26,953 bases of DNA from Candidatus Hydrogenedentota bacterium. Its GTDB lineage: Bacteria; Hydrogenedentota; Hydrogenedentia; Hydrogenedentales; SLHB01. This document shows, in pieces, positions 1 through 6,829 of this stretch. The notes beneath the pieces were generated by a model that made no database searches, was not told the DNA's origin, and was given only the letters and a program-made list of their open reading frames with translations. The stretch covers positions 1-26,953 of the forward strand of contig DAOLNV010000078.1 in assembly GCA_035416745.1 (NCBI GenBank), in the 5' to 3' direction. Position 1 is the stretch's first letter; every line of letters begins with the position of its first letter. Made by a program: the position numbers and the translations under genes.

Positions 1-2
1 TG

Positions 3-527
3 GCGTCGATCATGACGACAACAGGTTTCTGCACCGTTGATTTCAATACATGGCCGTATTTTGCCCGCATGCTGCTGGTGGTATTGATGTTTGTGGGGGG
101 GTGCGCAGGCTCGACAGGCGGCGGAATCAAGGTTGTGCGATTTGTTATTCTGCTGAAGATGGCCTACGCCCGACTGAAGCAAACGTTCCGGCCCAAGATG
201 GTGCGCGCCGTGCGTGTCAGCGGGCATGTAGTCGATGACGGGGTTCAGCAGACGGTCTACAGTTTCTTTGTGCTGTATCTCCTGTGGTTTGTTGGAGGCA
301 GCCTGTTCATGTCGCTGTTGGGGTTGCCGTTTCAGACCGCCGTCAGTTCAGTTGCTGCGACGCTGAACAACGTCGGTCCCGGCCTCTCCGCAGTTGGCGC
401 CGTTGAGAACTACGCGTTCCTGCCCACAGTGGGCAAGGTATTTCTTTCGCTCTGTATGGTGCTTGGCCGTCTCGAACTAGTCAGTATCATGGTGCTCTTT
501 ATGCCGTCGTTCTGGAGGCGCGCCTGA
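3..527 (+). CDS. trkH: TrkH-type potassium uptake channel subunit (3' part, cut by window start)
   Basis: This is the C-terminal part of the integral inner-membrane subunit that moves K+ (TrkH/KtrB superfamily), normally gated by the cytoplasmic NAD-binding protein TrkA. The frame is already open at base 3, so the N-terminal two thirds lie outside the window. The visible part opens with a TTTGF selectivity-filter loop (third pore repeat). It continues through the family signature GGCAGSTGGGIKVVR, which includes the conserved gate-region segment after that filter, and carries the fourth-repeat filter NNVGPGLS. The end, FMPSFWRRA, is the usual TrkH finish, so the 3' end is intact. Hydrophobic helices alternate with the pore loops as expected. 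A strong hairpin plus T-run directly downstream ends the transcript. No trkA is visible here; it may lie upstream. Confidence 0.95.
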   Translation, partial: ASIMTTTGFCTVDFNTWPYFARMLLVVLMFVGGCAGSTGGGIKVVRFVILLKMAYARLKQTFRPKMVRAVRVSGHVVDDGVQQTVYSFFVLYLLWFVGGSLFMSLLGLPFQTAVSSVAATLNNVGPGLSAVGAVENYAFLPTVGKVFLSLCMVLGRLELVSIMVLFMPSFWRRA

Positions 528-531
528 GCAA

Positions 532-556
532 TGGGGCGCCCTCTGCGCTCCATTTT
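532..556 (+). terminator. Rho-independent terminator of trkH
   Basis: TGGGGCGC (532-539) pairs with GCGCTCCA (545-552) over 8 bp with one G-T wobble and a 5-nt loop (CCTCT). TTTT (553-556) follows at once. It begins 5 nt after the trkH stop codon, in the right orientation for the plus strand. This is the clearest intrinsic terminator in the window. Confidence 0.75.
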
Positions 557-698
557 ACCCTGGGATTTTCCACTTTCGACGCCATGGAACGCGCAAAGTG
601 CGGCGCTCGCAACCGTCTTTTCCGCGCATCACGTCCACGATCTCTTCCACGGTCGTCACGTCCGTGCGGTTGACGTCGAGCACTTTGTAGGCCTGCGG
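555..698 (-). other. Open C-terminal tail of unknown origin, fused in frame to the transposase remnant
   Basis: In the frame of the transposase remnant the reading continues past PGSPWEN for about 47 codons and stops at 555-557. The encoded piece (PQAYKVLDVNRTDVTTVEEI, then VDVMRGKDG) does not resemble the DDE transposase continuation, which should read ENGY.ESFNGRLRDE. A segment of the type LDVNRTDVTTVEEIVDVM is reminiscent of the C-terminal end of P-loop small-molecule kinases, but it is too short to assign. It is most simply the scar of a recombination that joined two gene fragments. It overlaps the trkH terminator, so it is unlikely to be expressed as a protein. Confidence 0.3.
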
Positions 699-827
699 GT
701 TTTCCCAGGGGCTTCCGGGCGTGATGCAAATGGCCTGAGCGCCGCGCTCGGCGAGCCAGGCCTGCAGTACCCTGGCCACCAGTTCGGGACCGTTAACCGG
801 CTTCGATTCGCATAGGATATATCGCGC
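699..827 (-). pseudogene. Remnant of an IS3-family transposase (DDE/rve integrase core fragment)
   Basis: The minus strand encodes about 43 residues with the order NGPELVARVLQAWLAERG then ICITPGSPWEN. This matches the conserved centre of IS3-type OrfB transposases, which usually read SDNGPEF.A.AL..WL...G...L.I.PGSPWENGY.ESF. The catalytic Asp expected just before NGPE is replaced (SKPVNGPE), and the final catalytic Glu region is missing because the match stops at WEN. A TAG lies a few codons upstream and there is no plausible start; only an internal GTG at 777-779 exists. No terminal inverted repeats are visible. It is therefore a dead fragment of about 130 bp, marking an old insertion or rearrangement between trkH and the gspF remnant. 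Confidence 0.6.
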
Positions 828-870
828 CTCCGACCGGAGAGGACTGCTCGCCCAACACTCACACTAAAGC

Positions 871-1455
871 TCAGACCTGCAGCGCGTCGCCAAGATTGAA
901 TATCGGCAACAGCATGGCGAGGACGATGAATCCGACCACCGTGCCCAGAAAAGGGATCATGGCCGGTTCGAGCAGCGTCATGAGCACTCGAACTTCGCGG
1001 TCCACTTCGCGCTCGTTCTCTTGGGCGAGGTATTGCAGGGCACCGCTCAAGTCGCCACTCTTTTCTCCGACCTCGGCTATGTTTGCGGTCATATCGGGAA
1101 ACAGAGGCTCTTTGGAGAGTGCCGCGCTGAGGAGATCTCCGTCCCGTACGGATTGCCCCATTCGCTGAAGCGCCTCGCTGTACAAAGGGTCCTTGAGCGT
1201 GGACGCAGTGATTCGAAGTGCGTTGACTATGGGAAGTCCGCTCGACAGCAGCGTGGCGAGCGTGCGGGAGAAGGCGGCGACTTCGGCCTTGCGGACGAGA
1301 TTCCGGAGGAAGGAGAGCCTGAGCGATGTTGTGGCACAAAGGCGCTTACCAGTGTCTGACTGCAGCGACCGTTTCGCGAGAAGCGGGGCTGCAGTGAGAA
1401 GGATAGCCCCCAACCACCATCCATCCCGGGCAAACCGACTAAGGGTGATCAGCAC
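871..1455 (-). pseudogene. gspF: Truncated GspF/PulF type II secretion or pilus platform protein (second T2SF domain only)
   Basis: GspF/PulF proteins are inner-membrane platform proteins of type II secretion and type IV pilus machines, normally about 400 residues with two T2SF domains. Only the second half is present: a membrane segment (about residues 10-27, WWLGAILLTAAPLL), then a T2SF domain with FSRTLATLLSSGLPIVNAL, the EVGEKSGDL motif, and the classical end VVGFIVLAMLLPIFNLGDAL. The first T2SF domain is absent. Homology seems to start near base 1470 (HPTRVLITLSRF resembles the usual LP.PTR.L..LS.F linker), exactly where the 3' end of the DUF4261 gene lies. The GTG at 1453-1455 is a possible start overlapping that gene by 7 bp, but no other secretion gene is present. 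I read this as a broken gene; a functional single-domain protein is the less likely alternative. Confidence 0.75.
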
Positions 1456-2222
1456 GCGCGTGGGGTGGGGCTTTCGTATATTGGCCGCATGACCTTGTCC
1501 GGGTGGCCAAATGCGGAGGGGGAGTAAATGACGCGGACGTGTTCTTCGGCGTCATTGCCCACGGTGTCGCCGTCGCGGATGACGGGGCCGTTTTCGATGA
1601 CGTAACGCGCGAGGGCCATGAGTCTCTCGTGCAGTTCCGGGGGCGGTTCGGGAAACTGTTGCGTCTCGAACTCCATATGCCCGAGTGCTTGCATGCCGTG
1701 AGTGAATCCAGCGCTTGTCTTCTCGGAATCCTTGCCAACCCGGAAATCGACCCAGATGTAAAGCGGGGGGCCTTTGGGCAGGACGTCTTTGGCGAAATCA
1801 ATGAAGATTCTCTTGGGTATGACCAGCGCTGCGTTTGGCCAGTAGACGCCGATCGCCGGCGGACACGCCGCCATGGCTGCCGCCGTGACTTGTGTCAACA
1901 GGTTTGAAAGCGGAACAGGCTCCAGATTCCCCATGATTGTGACGAGCCAATGCAGGGAATGTTGTTTCACCTCGTGCGTTGCGTTTCGCCAGAGGAAGCT
2001 CGTTGAACACGGCCCCTCGAGGTCTCTCCAGGGAATGGGAGCCGGCATCTTTCCCATAATGACCATGGTTTCGTCAATTTGAAACGATATCGTCCCATCC
2101 GTTTCTTTGGTTTGGGTGGCGATTGAGAGCTGCGGCCAGTTTAAAGATAGATTCTGCTGCACGGCGCCCACTCGTATGGGCGTGTCGCCTGTCAGCATGA
2201 TCATCGAGATTCCGATCGCCAT
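1449..2222 (-). CDS. DUF4261 domain-containing protein
   Basis: A 257-residue soluble protein with no signal peptide that I assign to the DUF4261 family. That family is found widely in bacteria, has no known biochemical role, and is sometimes met in toxin or immunity neighbourhoods. Visible family-like features are the central block FLWRNATHEVKQHSLHWLVT (residues about 75-94), the stretch PPAIGVYWPNAALVIPK, the TxGM..LGxxEFE element (TAGFTHGMQALGHMEFE read loosely), and the late DGDTVGNDAEEHVRV segment. The start is the ATG at 2220-2222 with a weak AAAGG-type ribosome site. The last few codons run into sequence that belongs to the gspF remnant in another frame, so the natural C-terminus may have been replaced. 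It lies 102 bp downstream of the hydrolase gene on the same strand and may share its transcript. Confidence 0.75.
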   Translation of the reverse strand: MAIGISMIMLTGDTPIRVGAVQQNLSLNWPQLSIATQTKETDGTISFQIDETMVIMGKMPAPIPWRDLEGPCSTSFLWRNATHEVKQHSLHWLVTIMGNLEPVPLSNLLTQVTAAAMAACPPAIGVYWPNAALVIPKRIFIDFAKDVLPKGPPLYIWVDFRVGKDSEKTSAGFTHGMQALGHMEFETQQFPEPPPELHERLMALARYVIENGPVIRDGDTVGNDAEEHVRVIYSPSAFGHPDKVMRPIYESPTPRAC

Positions 2223-2324
2223 GTTTGCTGCCTTTTTGTGAGCCTTCGGGCAAGAGTTGCTTGAGAGGACCTTCGCTACTCTACCCTGAAACGTCCTGAG
2301 TCAACTATTCATGGGTGAAGAAGG

Positions 2325-3377
2325 CTATTTCCTTTCTGGTAAATCGAGGTATTCGCCCCAGGAGAGGAGGACGGGTATTCCCTTTTGAAACTGGTGCTTG
2401 TTCATCATGAGGTTGGCGGTGTAAGTGCCGGTGGCGCCGCCGGATTTGCCGGGTGACCGGTGTGTGAACTCCCAGACATGGCCGATTGCCCAGACCGGGG
2501 ATAGTAGGGTATCGATTTCGCGGGCGGTATTGACGCCTCGCCAGAACAGCGGCGTGCCGGTGACGAGATCGACGTGCCTGCCGTTGGCCGCCATGAGCTG
2601 CAGCCAGCCGTACAGGCGCAGGCCGCAGTTGATGTCACCCTTGCTCAAAACAGACATGCCGCCGGGCGTGGCGATGAGGTAGGCGTTGCAAGGCGTGCCG
2701 CTCGTGTGCTCGTCGTTGTCCCACTGATGGTCCTGGAGCACGTCGACCTCGAGGGCACCAATGGTATGGGGTTTCGCGATGGTCTGGTCGAGGACGAGGA
2801 GCTTCTCTGCCCAGGGTTCGCCCTTCCATCGGTCTTTGTTGCTCTTCGTGACGACAACCGTCTTGTCCGCACCGCACAGGGCTTGCGTGATTTCGTAATC
2901 GGCATGGTCGTAATGCTCGTGCGTATGAAACGCAACATCAATAATCCGCGCGATGCGCTGGATTTGCTCTGCCGTCATCCTGAGTTCCACTCCTTCGTCG
3001 TCGGCTGTCTGGTCCATGCGTTTGTTGGGGCCCTGGTCAAGGTCGATGGCGAACACGGTCTCGGGTGTCTGTACGATGACCGAGCTCGAATAAAGCTGGA
3101 ACAACCGGAGGCTCTTCGCGATGCGTTGGGTCTCGAGGGTGTCAAGCACCCGGTCCACTGCACGCTGGTAGTAGATGACCACGTCCTCCGAGCGCTCGGA
3201 ATCCGCATTCATGAGCCGCTCGTCCAGCGCTTTAAGCGCCCGGTCTCGCGCTTCGGTATACTGCAGGGCCGGGGGATTGGCCAGGATCTCATGCCATATT
3301 GCGTCGATGTCTTGAGCCGCAGTGCCCGCATCTGCCAGTGCTGCTATACCCATCGCCATGAGCCATGCCAGTTTCAT
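2325..3377 (-). CDS. Secreted metallo-beta-lactamase-fold hydrolase
   Basis: A 350-residue protein with an N-terminal signal peptide (MKLAWLMAMGIAALADAGTA, cleavage near residue 21). It therefore acts in the periplasm or at the surface. After an alpha-helical N-terminal region (about 25-90), the MBL core carries HTHEHYDH at 151-158, the HxHxDH motif that binds two metal ions. Further candidate ligands are His217 or His224 and Asp248 (KGDIN). The fold family includes lactamases, lactonases, phosphodiesterases and UlaG-like enzymes; nothing visible points to a substrate. The helical extension before the core is unusual for small MBL enzymes. An AAGGGA ribosome site sits about 11 nt before the ATG. 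The gene is preceded by a 255-bp gap and followed by DUF4261, so these two may form a short transcription unit. Confidence 0.85.
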   Translation of the reverse strand: MKLAWLMAMGIAALADAGTAAQDIDAIWHEILANPPALQYTEARDRALKALDERLMNADSERSEDVVIYYQRAVDRVLDTLETQRIAKSLRLFQLYSSSVIVQTPETVFAIDLDQGPNKRMDQTADDEGVELRMTAEQIQRIARIIDVAFHTHEHYDHADYEITQALCGADKTVVVTKSNKDRWKGEPWAEKLLVLDQTIAKPHTIGALEVDVLQDHQWDNDEHTSGTPCNAYLIATPGGMSVLSKGDINCGLRLYGWLQLMAANGRHVDLVTGTPLFWRGVNTAREIDTLLSPVWAIGHVWEFTHRSPGKSGGATGTYTANLMMNKHQFQKGIPVLLSWGEYLDLPERK

Positions 3378-3514
3378 GCCGGGTGTTTCCCTTCAGTTTG
3401 ATTCGCTGTCCTGAACCGGCCTGTTGTAACAGCTTGCCGCCCGTTCTGTCCAGAAGCCTCACTAATCAGCTGTGGGGCTGGCCGTACAGACAGGTGCGGG
3501 GCAAGAGGGTGTCT

Positions 3515-3540
3515 CCCCGGAGGGCGGCATCCGTCCGGGG
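3515..3540. repeat. 7-bp inverted repeat (hairpin) in the gap upstream of the MBL gene
   Basis: CCCCGGA (3515-3521) and TCCGGGG (3534-3540) form a perfect 7-bp stem with a 12-nt loop. There is no T-run on either side, so a classical terminator is not supported. It lies between the FHA gene stop and the MBL gene start, where it could act as a factor-dependent terminator or an mRNA 3'-end structure for the Clp-like/FHA transcript. Confidence 0.35.
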
Positions 3541-3561
3541 GCATCATTCCCCAGACACGGC

Positions 3562-3633
3562 CTATACGACTAATGAGGCATATGGGTCCTCTCGGACGTA
3601 TCGTTCCTCAAACTTCACGCTGCGCTCTGTCAT
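3562..3633 (-). CDS. Possible 23-residue micro-ORF coupled to the FHA gene stop
   Basis: The ATG overlaps the FHA gene stop in a TGATG arrangement, a classical layout for translational re-initiation. It encodes 23 highly charged residues starting MTERSVKFEERY and ending YASLVV, followed by TAG. I do not recognise it. The overlap is suggestive, but a frame of this length can arise by chance, and nothing else shows that it is translated. Confidence 0.25.
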   Translation of the reverse strand: MTERSVKFEERYVREDPYASLVV

Positions 3634-4211
3634 CAGGGCATTAACGATTTGACGAAGTCCCAGGCCATGCCGACGACATGATTCACGCCGTCGCGGAAGG
3701 GGGGGTACACAAGATACACGATGAGTGCCCCTAGCAACGTGAAGAATTTCCAGTGGTGCGTAGATTCGCGGAAGGCGTTGACGAGAAAACGTCCTGACCA
3801 GCGTCCAGCGCGGACAGTGAAGTCGGCGACCTGGCGCAGAAGCCACGCGATATCGCTTTCACTGGGCATGCCGCGGCTGCGGCTTGCGAGCCCGTCGGGC
3901 GCACATTCAAGGGTCATGAGGGTGTTGCCAACTTGCATCTGTTCGCCGTCGCGCACGATGCGGGAGACCAAGGTGCCGACCCGTTTGCCCCCGACGAATA
4001 CGGGGGCGCCGCCGATACTTCGGATACGGTACCCGTCTGATACCGCGGTTACGCGGGCATGGTAGCCCTGGATGGCACTGTCCAAACGAAGGTTGACCGC
4101 GCATTGGGGGTCCTTGCCAATGTAGATGGGTGCGCGCGCGATGGGGAATTCGGCGCCATCTTCCGGGCCGTTGATGACCACAAGGCAGTCGGGATATCCT
4201 GCTTTCTTCAT
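3633..4211 (-). CDS. Membrane-anchored FHA-domain protein (degenerate phosphothreonine site)
   Basis: A 192-residue protein with an N-terminal FHA-like beta domain (about residues 8-102) and one C-terminal transmembrane helix (about 155-170, KFFTLLGALIVYLVYP). FHA domains bind phosphothreonine peptides. Here the IGKDP turn stands where GR is usual, and QGYH stands where S-R-x-H is usual; the conserved NG turn is also altered (SIGGAPVFVGG). Phosphothreonine binding may therefore be weak or lost, and the domain may only serve as a docking module. The gene starts inside the stop of the Clp-like ATPase (ATGA overlap), so the two are translationally coupled and probably made in fixed ratio. The likely role, by inference, is to tether or recruit the ATPase to the membrane. 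A link to type VI secretion (ClpV plus Fha) was considered, but no other T6SS gene is present. Confidence 0.8.
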   Translation of the reverse strand: MKKAGYPDCLVVINGPEDGAEFPIARAPIYIGKDPQCAVNLRLDSAIQGYHARVTAVSDGYRIRSIGGAPVFVGGKRVGTLVSRIVRDGEQMQVGNTLMTLECAPDGLASRSRGMPSESDIAWLLRQVADFTVRAGRWSGRFLVNAFRESTHHWKFFTLLGALIVYLVYPPFRDGVNHVVGMAWDFVKSLMP

Positions 4212-6553
4212 GAGTGATGTGCCCTCGACGGCGCCGACCGTGTTCCCTTCCGGATGGTCAGCTTGTCGGTCTCGACCAGGACGTCAATGATGTCGCCCGG
4301 CTGAAAGGCGTCTCGCAGAATCATGTCGCTGATAGGGTTGACCAGGAGGCGGTCGAACGTGCGCTGGAGTTCGCGGGCGCCAAACTCGGCGCTGTGCCCC
4401 TGGTGCGCGAGATATTCGTATGCGCCTTGGTACACATGGAGCCGAAGGTTCTTCTCCATCAACCGGGTTTTCAACCTGCGCATCGAGATATGAAGAATCT
4501 GACGGATATCCTCAAACAACAACGGGTAGAACGGCACGATTTCGTCAATGCGGTTGATGAATTCAGGACGGAACCTTTTCTGCAAAGCATCGAGCAGCGC
4601 CAGACTGTCCGAGCTGGCTTCGGGGGATTCGAGGATGTGGGCCCCCACGTTGGACGTCATGGCAATGATGCAGTGCTTGAAACTGACCTCGCCCCGGTGG
4701 CCCTCGCGGAGCCGTCCTTCGTCGAATACGGGCAGAAGGATATCAAACACGCGAGGATGGGCCTTCTCGATTTCATCAAAGAGCAGGAGCGAGAACGGCT
4801 TGTTGCGAATAGCCGAAATGAGGCGGCCCTCCTGTTCGCTGCCCACGTAGCCGGGAGGCGCGCCCAGGAGCTTCGAAACCGAATGTTCTTCGACATATTC
4901 CGACATATCGAAGGTGACCAGATGGTTCGATGAGCCGAACAGAAGCTCAGCCAGAGCCTTGGCCAGTTCCGTCTTACCAACTCCCGTCGGGCCCACAAAC
5001 AGCATCACCGCGTCCGGACGATGGGGATCGGACAACCCAGCGCGGGACTTCTTGACCGTTGCGACGACTTTGCGGATCGCCGCGTCCTGGCCGATGATGC
5101 GCCGCCTCAGAGCGTGTTCCAGATTTGCCAGTTGGCGGCGGTCCTCGGCCGTGATTTCCTCGATGGGCACGGCCGTGAGGCGGCTGATCACTTTCCTGAC
5201 CTCGTGCGGCGTGACTTTCTTGTTTATCTTGGGAGGGGGCAGCCCTTCCGACTTTGCCCGTTGCCGCAGGGCTACCACCTTGAGACGGAAGCGCGCGCAG
5301 GCCTGGTCCAGGGCGTCAATGGCTTTGTCGGGGAGTTGCCGGTCGGTCATATACCGCTGAGACAGACGCACCGCCGCTCGCATGGCGCGTTTGCTGATGG
5401 TGACCTCATGATGGCGTTCGAGGGCCGGCTGAAGCGAGCGGAGAACCGCATAGGTTGCTTCCTCCGTCAGCGGCTCGATCCGCAGCATCTGAAAGCGCCG
5501 CTCGAGGGCGGGGTCTTTGGCGATGAACCGGCGGTACTCCTCGTAGGTCGTGGCGCCGATACACCGCAGGTCGCCCCGGGCCAACGCTGGTTTGAGGAGG
5601 TTCGCCATATCGATCGAATCGCCGTCAGTCGACCCGGCCCCCATGATGAGGTGAATCTCATCAATGAAAAGAATGACGTCCTGCAGCGTGGCGATCTCCT
5701 GCAATACTCCCTGCAACCGTTCTTCGAATGCGCCGCGATACTGCGTTCCCGCCAGAAGCCCCGCCACATCCAGCTCGAGCACCCGATACCCAAACAATAC
5801 GTCATCGAGTTTGCCGGCGGCCACTTCGATGGCCAAGCCCTCGGCAAGCTTGGTTTTTCCCACCCCCGCGTCTCCGACCAGAAGCACGTTGTTCTTGGTT
5901 CTTCGAGCCAAGACCTGGAGCAGGTCAAAAAGTTCCCGTTCACGGCCGATTACCGGGTCGAGCCGGCCTTCTCGCGCGTCCAGAGTCAAATCACGGGTCA
6001 GCAAAGCCAACACGGACGACCCTGCCGGGCCGGACGCCGCTGATTTTTCGGGAGCGCCAGCCGCGGCGTCCTTTCTGAGACTGTTCCGTCGGTTGAAGGA
6101 CGCATTGTCTGAAGACTTCCGCAGGTAATCGCGCAGGTCCTCGAGCAACGGGCCGCGCAGAAGGCGCGACGCATCAAATACACGGCTTGGTAAGGAGTGG
6201 GGGTCGGCAAGGATGGCGAGCAGCAGATGCCCCGTTGATGCGGACGAAAGGGCCATGCCTTCCGCAAGTTTTCCGGCCATTGCGGCAACCTGCGCCGCGC
6301 GGGGAGTGAAAAACGGCTCCGATGACGGCGTTGGCACGTTGCCGGGCCAGGGGTGCTGGCGAATATCCGACAACGCTTGCTCCAGCACGCCCTCGTAGTG
6401 GAGAAAGAAGTCCTGCGGCAACGATTCGGGTTTCTCGAGTATGGCCTCGAAAAGATGCTCGACGCCTACATAGTGCTGCCTCCGGTTTGCACTTAGCGCG
6501 GCTGCTTCGTCCAGGATCGCGTTTATCTCCTGGGAAATCGAAACTCGTACCAC
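4208..6553 (-). CDS. Clp/Hsp100-family double AAA+ ATPase (ClpB/ClpC-like unfoldase)
   Basis: A 781-residue Hsp100 protein that threads substrate proteins through a hexameric ring using ATP. Two Clp_N repeats (about residues 5-60 and 83-145) are followed by AAA1: Walker A GDAGVGKT (227-234), Walker B FIDEI (297-301) and pore tyrosine Tyr272 in GTQYRG. AAA2 has Walker A GPTGVGKT (521-528), Walker B LLFDEIEKAH (about 590-599) and pore loop GYVG (568-571). The link between the rings is short, so the long ClpB coiled-coil middle domain is missing. The segment between TSNVGA and FRPEFINR has no IGL/LGF loop for docking ClpP. This suggests a protease-independent remodeller. The start chosen is the GTG at 6551-6553 with GAGGG 7 nt upstream; a TTG at 6610 would add 19 residues. 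It is coupled to the FHA protein downstream. Confidence 0.9.
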   Translation of the reverse strand: MVRVSISQEINAILDEAAALSANRRQHYVGVEHLFEAILEKPESLPQDFFLHYEGVLEQALSDIRQHPWPGNVPTPSSEPFFTPRAAQVAAMAGKLAEGMALSSASTGHLLLAILADPHSLPSRVFDASRLLRGPLLEDLRDYLRKSSDNASFNRRNSLRKDAAAGAPEKSAASGPAGSSVLALLTRDLTLDAREGRLDPVIGRERELFDLLQVLARRTKNNVLLVGDAGVGKTKLAEGLAIEVAAGKLDDVLFGYRVLELDVAGLLAGTQYRGAFEERLQGVLQEIATLQDVILFIDEIHLIMGAGSTDGDSIDMANLLKPALARGDLRCIGATTYEEYRRFIAKDPALERRFQMLRIEPLTEEATYAVLRSLQPALERHHEVTISKRAMRAAVRLSQRYMTDRQLPDKAIDALDQACARFRLKVVALRQRAKSEGLPPPKINKKVTPHEVRKVISRLTAVPIEEITAEDRRQLANLEHALRRRIIGQDAAIRKVVATVKKSRAGLSDPHRPDAVMLFVGPTGVGKTELAKALAELLFGSSNHLVTFDMSEYVEEHSVSKLLGAPPGYVGSEQEGRLISAIRNKPFSLLLFDEIEKAHPRVFDILLPVFDEGRLREGHRGEVSFKHCIIAMTSNVGAHILESPEASSDSLALLDALQKRFRPEFINRIDEIVPFYPLLFEDIRQILHISMRRLKTRLMEKNLRLHVYQGAYEYLAHQGHSAEFGARELQRTFDRLLVNPISDMILRDAFQPGDIIDVLVETDKLTIRKGTRSAPSRAHHS

Positions 6554-6617
6554 TGGGTATCCCTCGCTGTTGTACCCTCTTATGAATAACAATACAGCGA
6601 ATGGCGTCAACGCGCAA

Positions 6618-6658
6618 GCCGGGGGCCGACACGGCCGGGGGGGCGGGCCGGGGCCCGG
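6618..6658. repeat. GC-only block with nested inverted repeats between divergent genes
   Basis: About 40 bases consist almost only of G and C and include GGCCG-ACA-CGGCC (6624-6636) and the near-palindrome CCGGGGCCCGG (6648-6658). It lies upstream of both the Clp-like gene and the response regulator gene, so it could influence their transcription, but no known operator is recognisable. Confidence 0.3.
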
Positions 6659-6693
6659 TTAAATGGACCTCGGAGTTCCGCCATTCTTTGTGT

Positions 6694-6721
6694 TTGCGTT
6701 ATCCGCCGTATCTGTGCTAAT
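6694..6721 (+). promoter_or_regulatory. Candidate promoter of the response regulator gene
   Basis: TTGCGT (6694-6699), a 16-nt spacer and GCTAAT (6716-6721) resemble a sigma-70 type promoter, about 110 bp before the response regulator start. A second possible -10 box, TATAGT (6734-6739), has no good -35 partner. The ten bases TTGCGTTATC recur at 26915, where they also look like a -35 region. This is weak evidence from pattern only. Confidence 0.35.
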
Positions 6722-6829
6722 TTAGCGCTACGTTATAGTGTTTATCGAAACGAAGAGGAATAATCGTGGTGCCCGGAAGGGATACGTTGTTCTCACGAGC
6801 GTGGGGTGTGGGCACAGGGAGATCGGAGT

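Noticed and set aside
2574..3401. Plus-strand frame of 275 codons opposite the MBL hydrolase
   Set aside because: It is a shadow of the hydrolase coding strand; the hydrolase has a signal peptide and HxHxDH motif.
5021..6043. Plus-strand frame of 340 codons opposite the Clp-like ATPase
   Set aside because: It is antisense to a highly conserved AAA+ gene and has no family features.
3633..6553. Type VI secretion (ClpV plus Fha) reading of the Clp-like/FHA pair
   Set aside because: No Tss sheath, baseplate, membrane complex or effector gene is visible in the window.
6663..6725. 20-residue hydrophobic frame (MDLGVPPFFVFALSAVSVLI) upstream of the response regulator
   Set aside because: It has no ribosome site and overlaps the candidate promoter; a frame this short is expected by chance.
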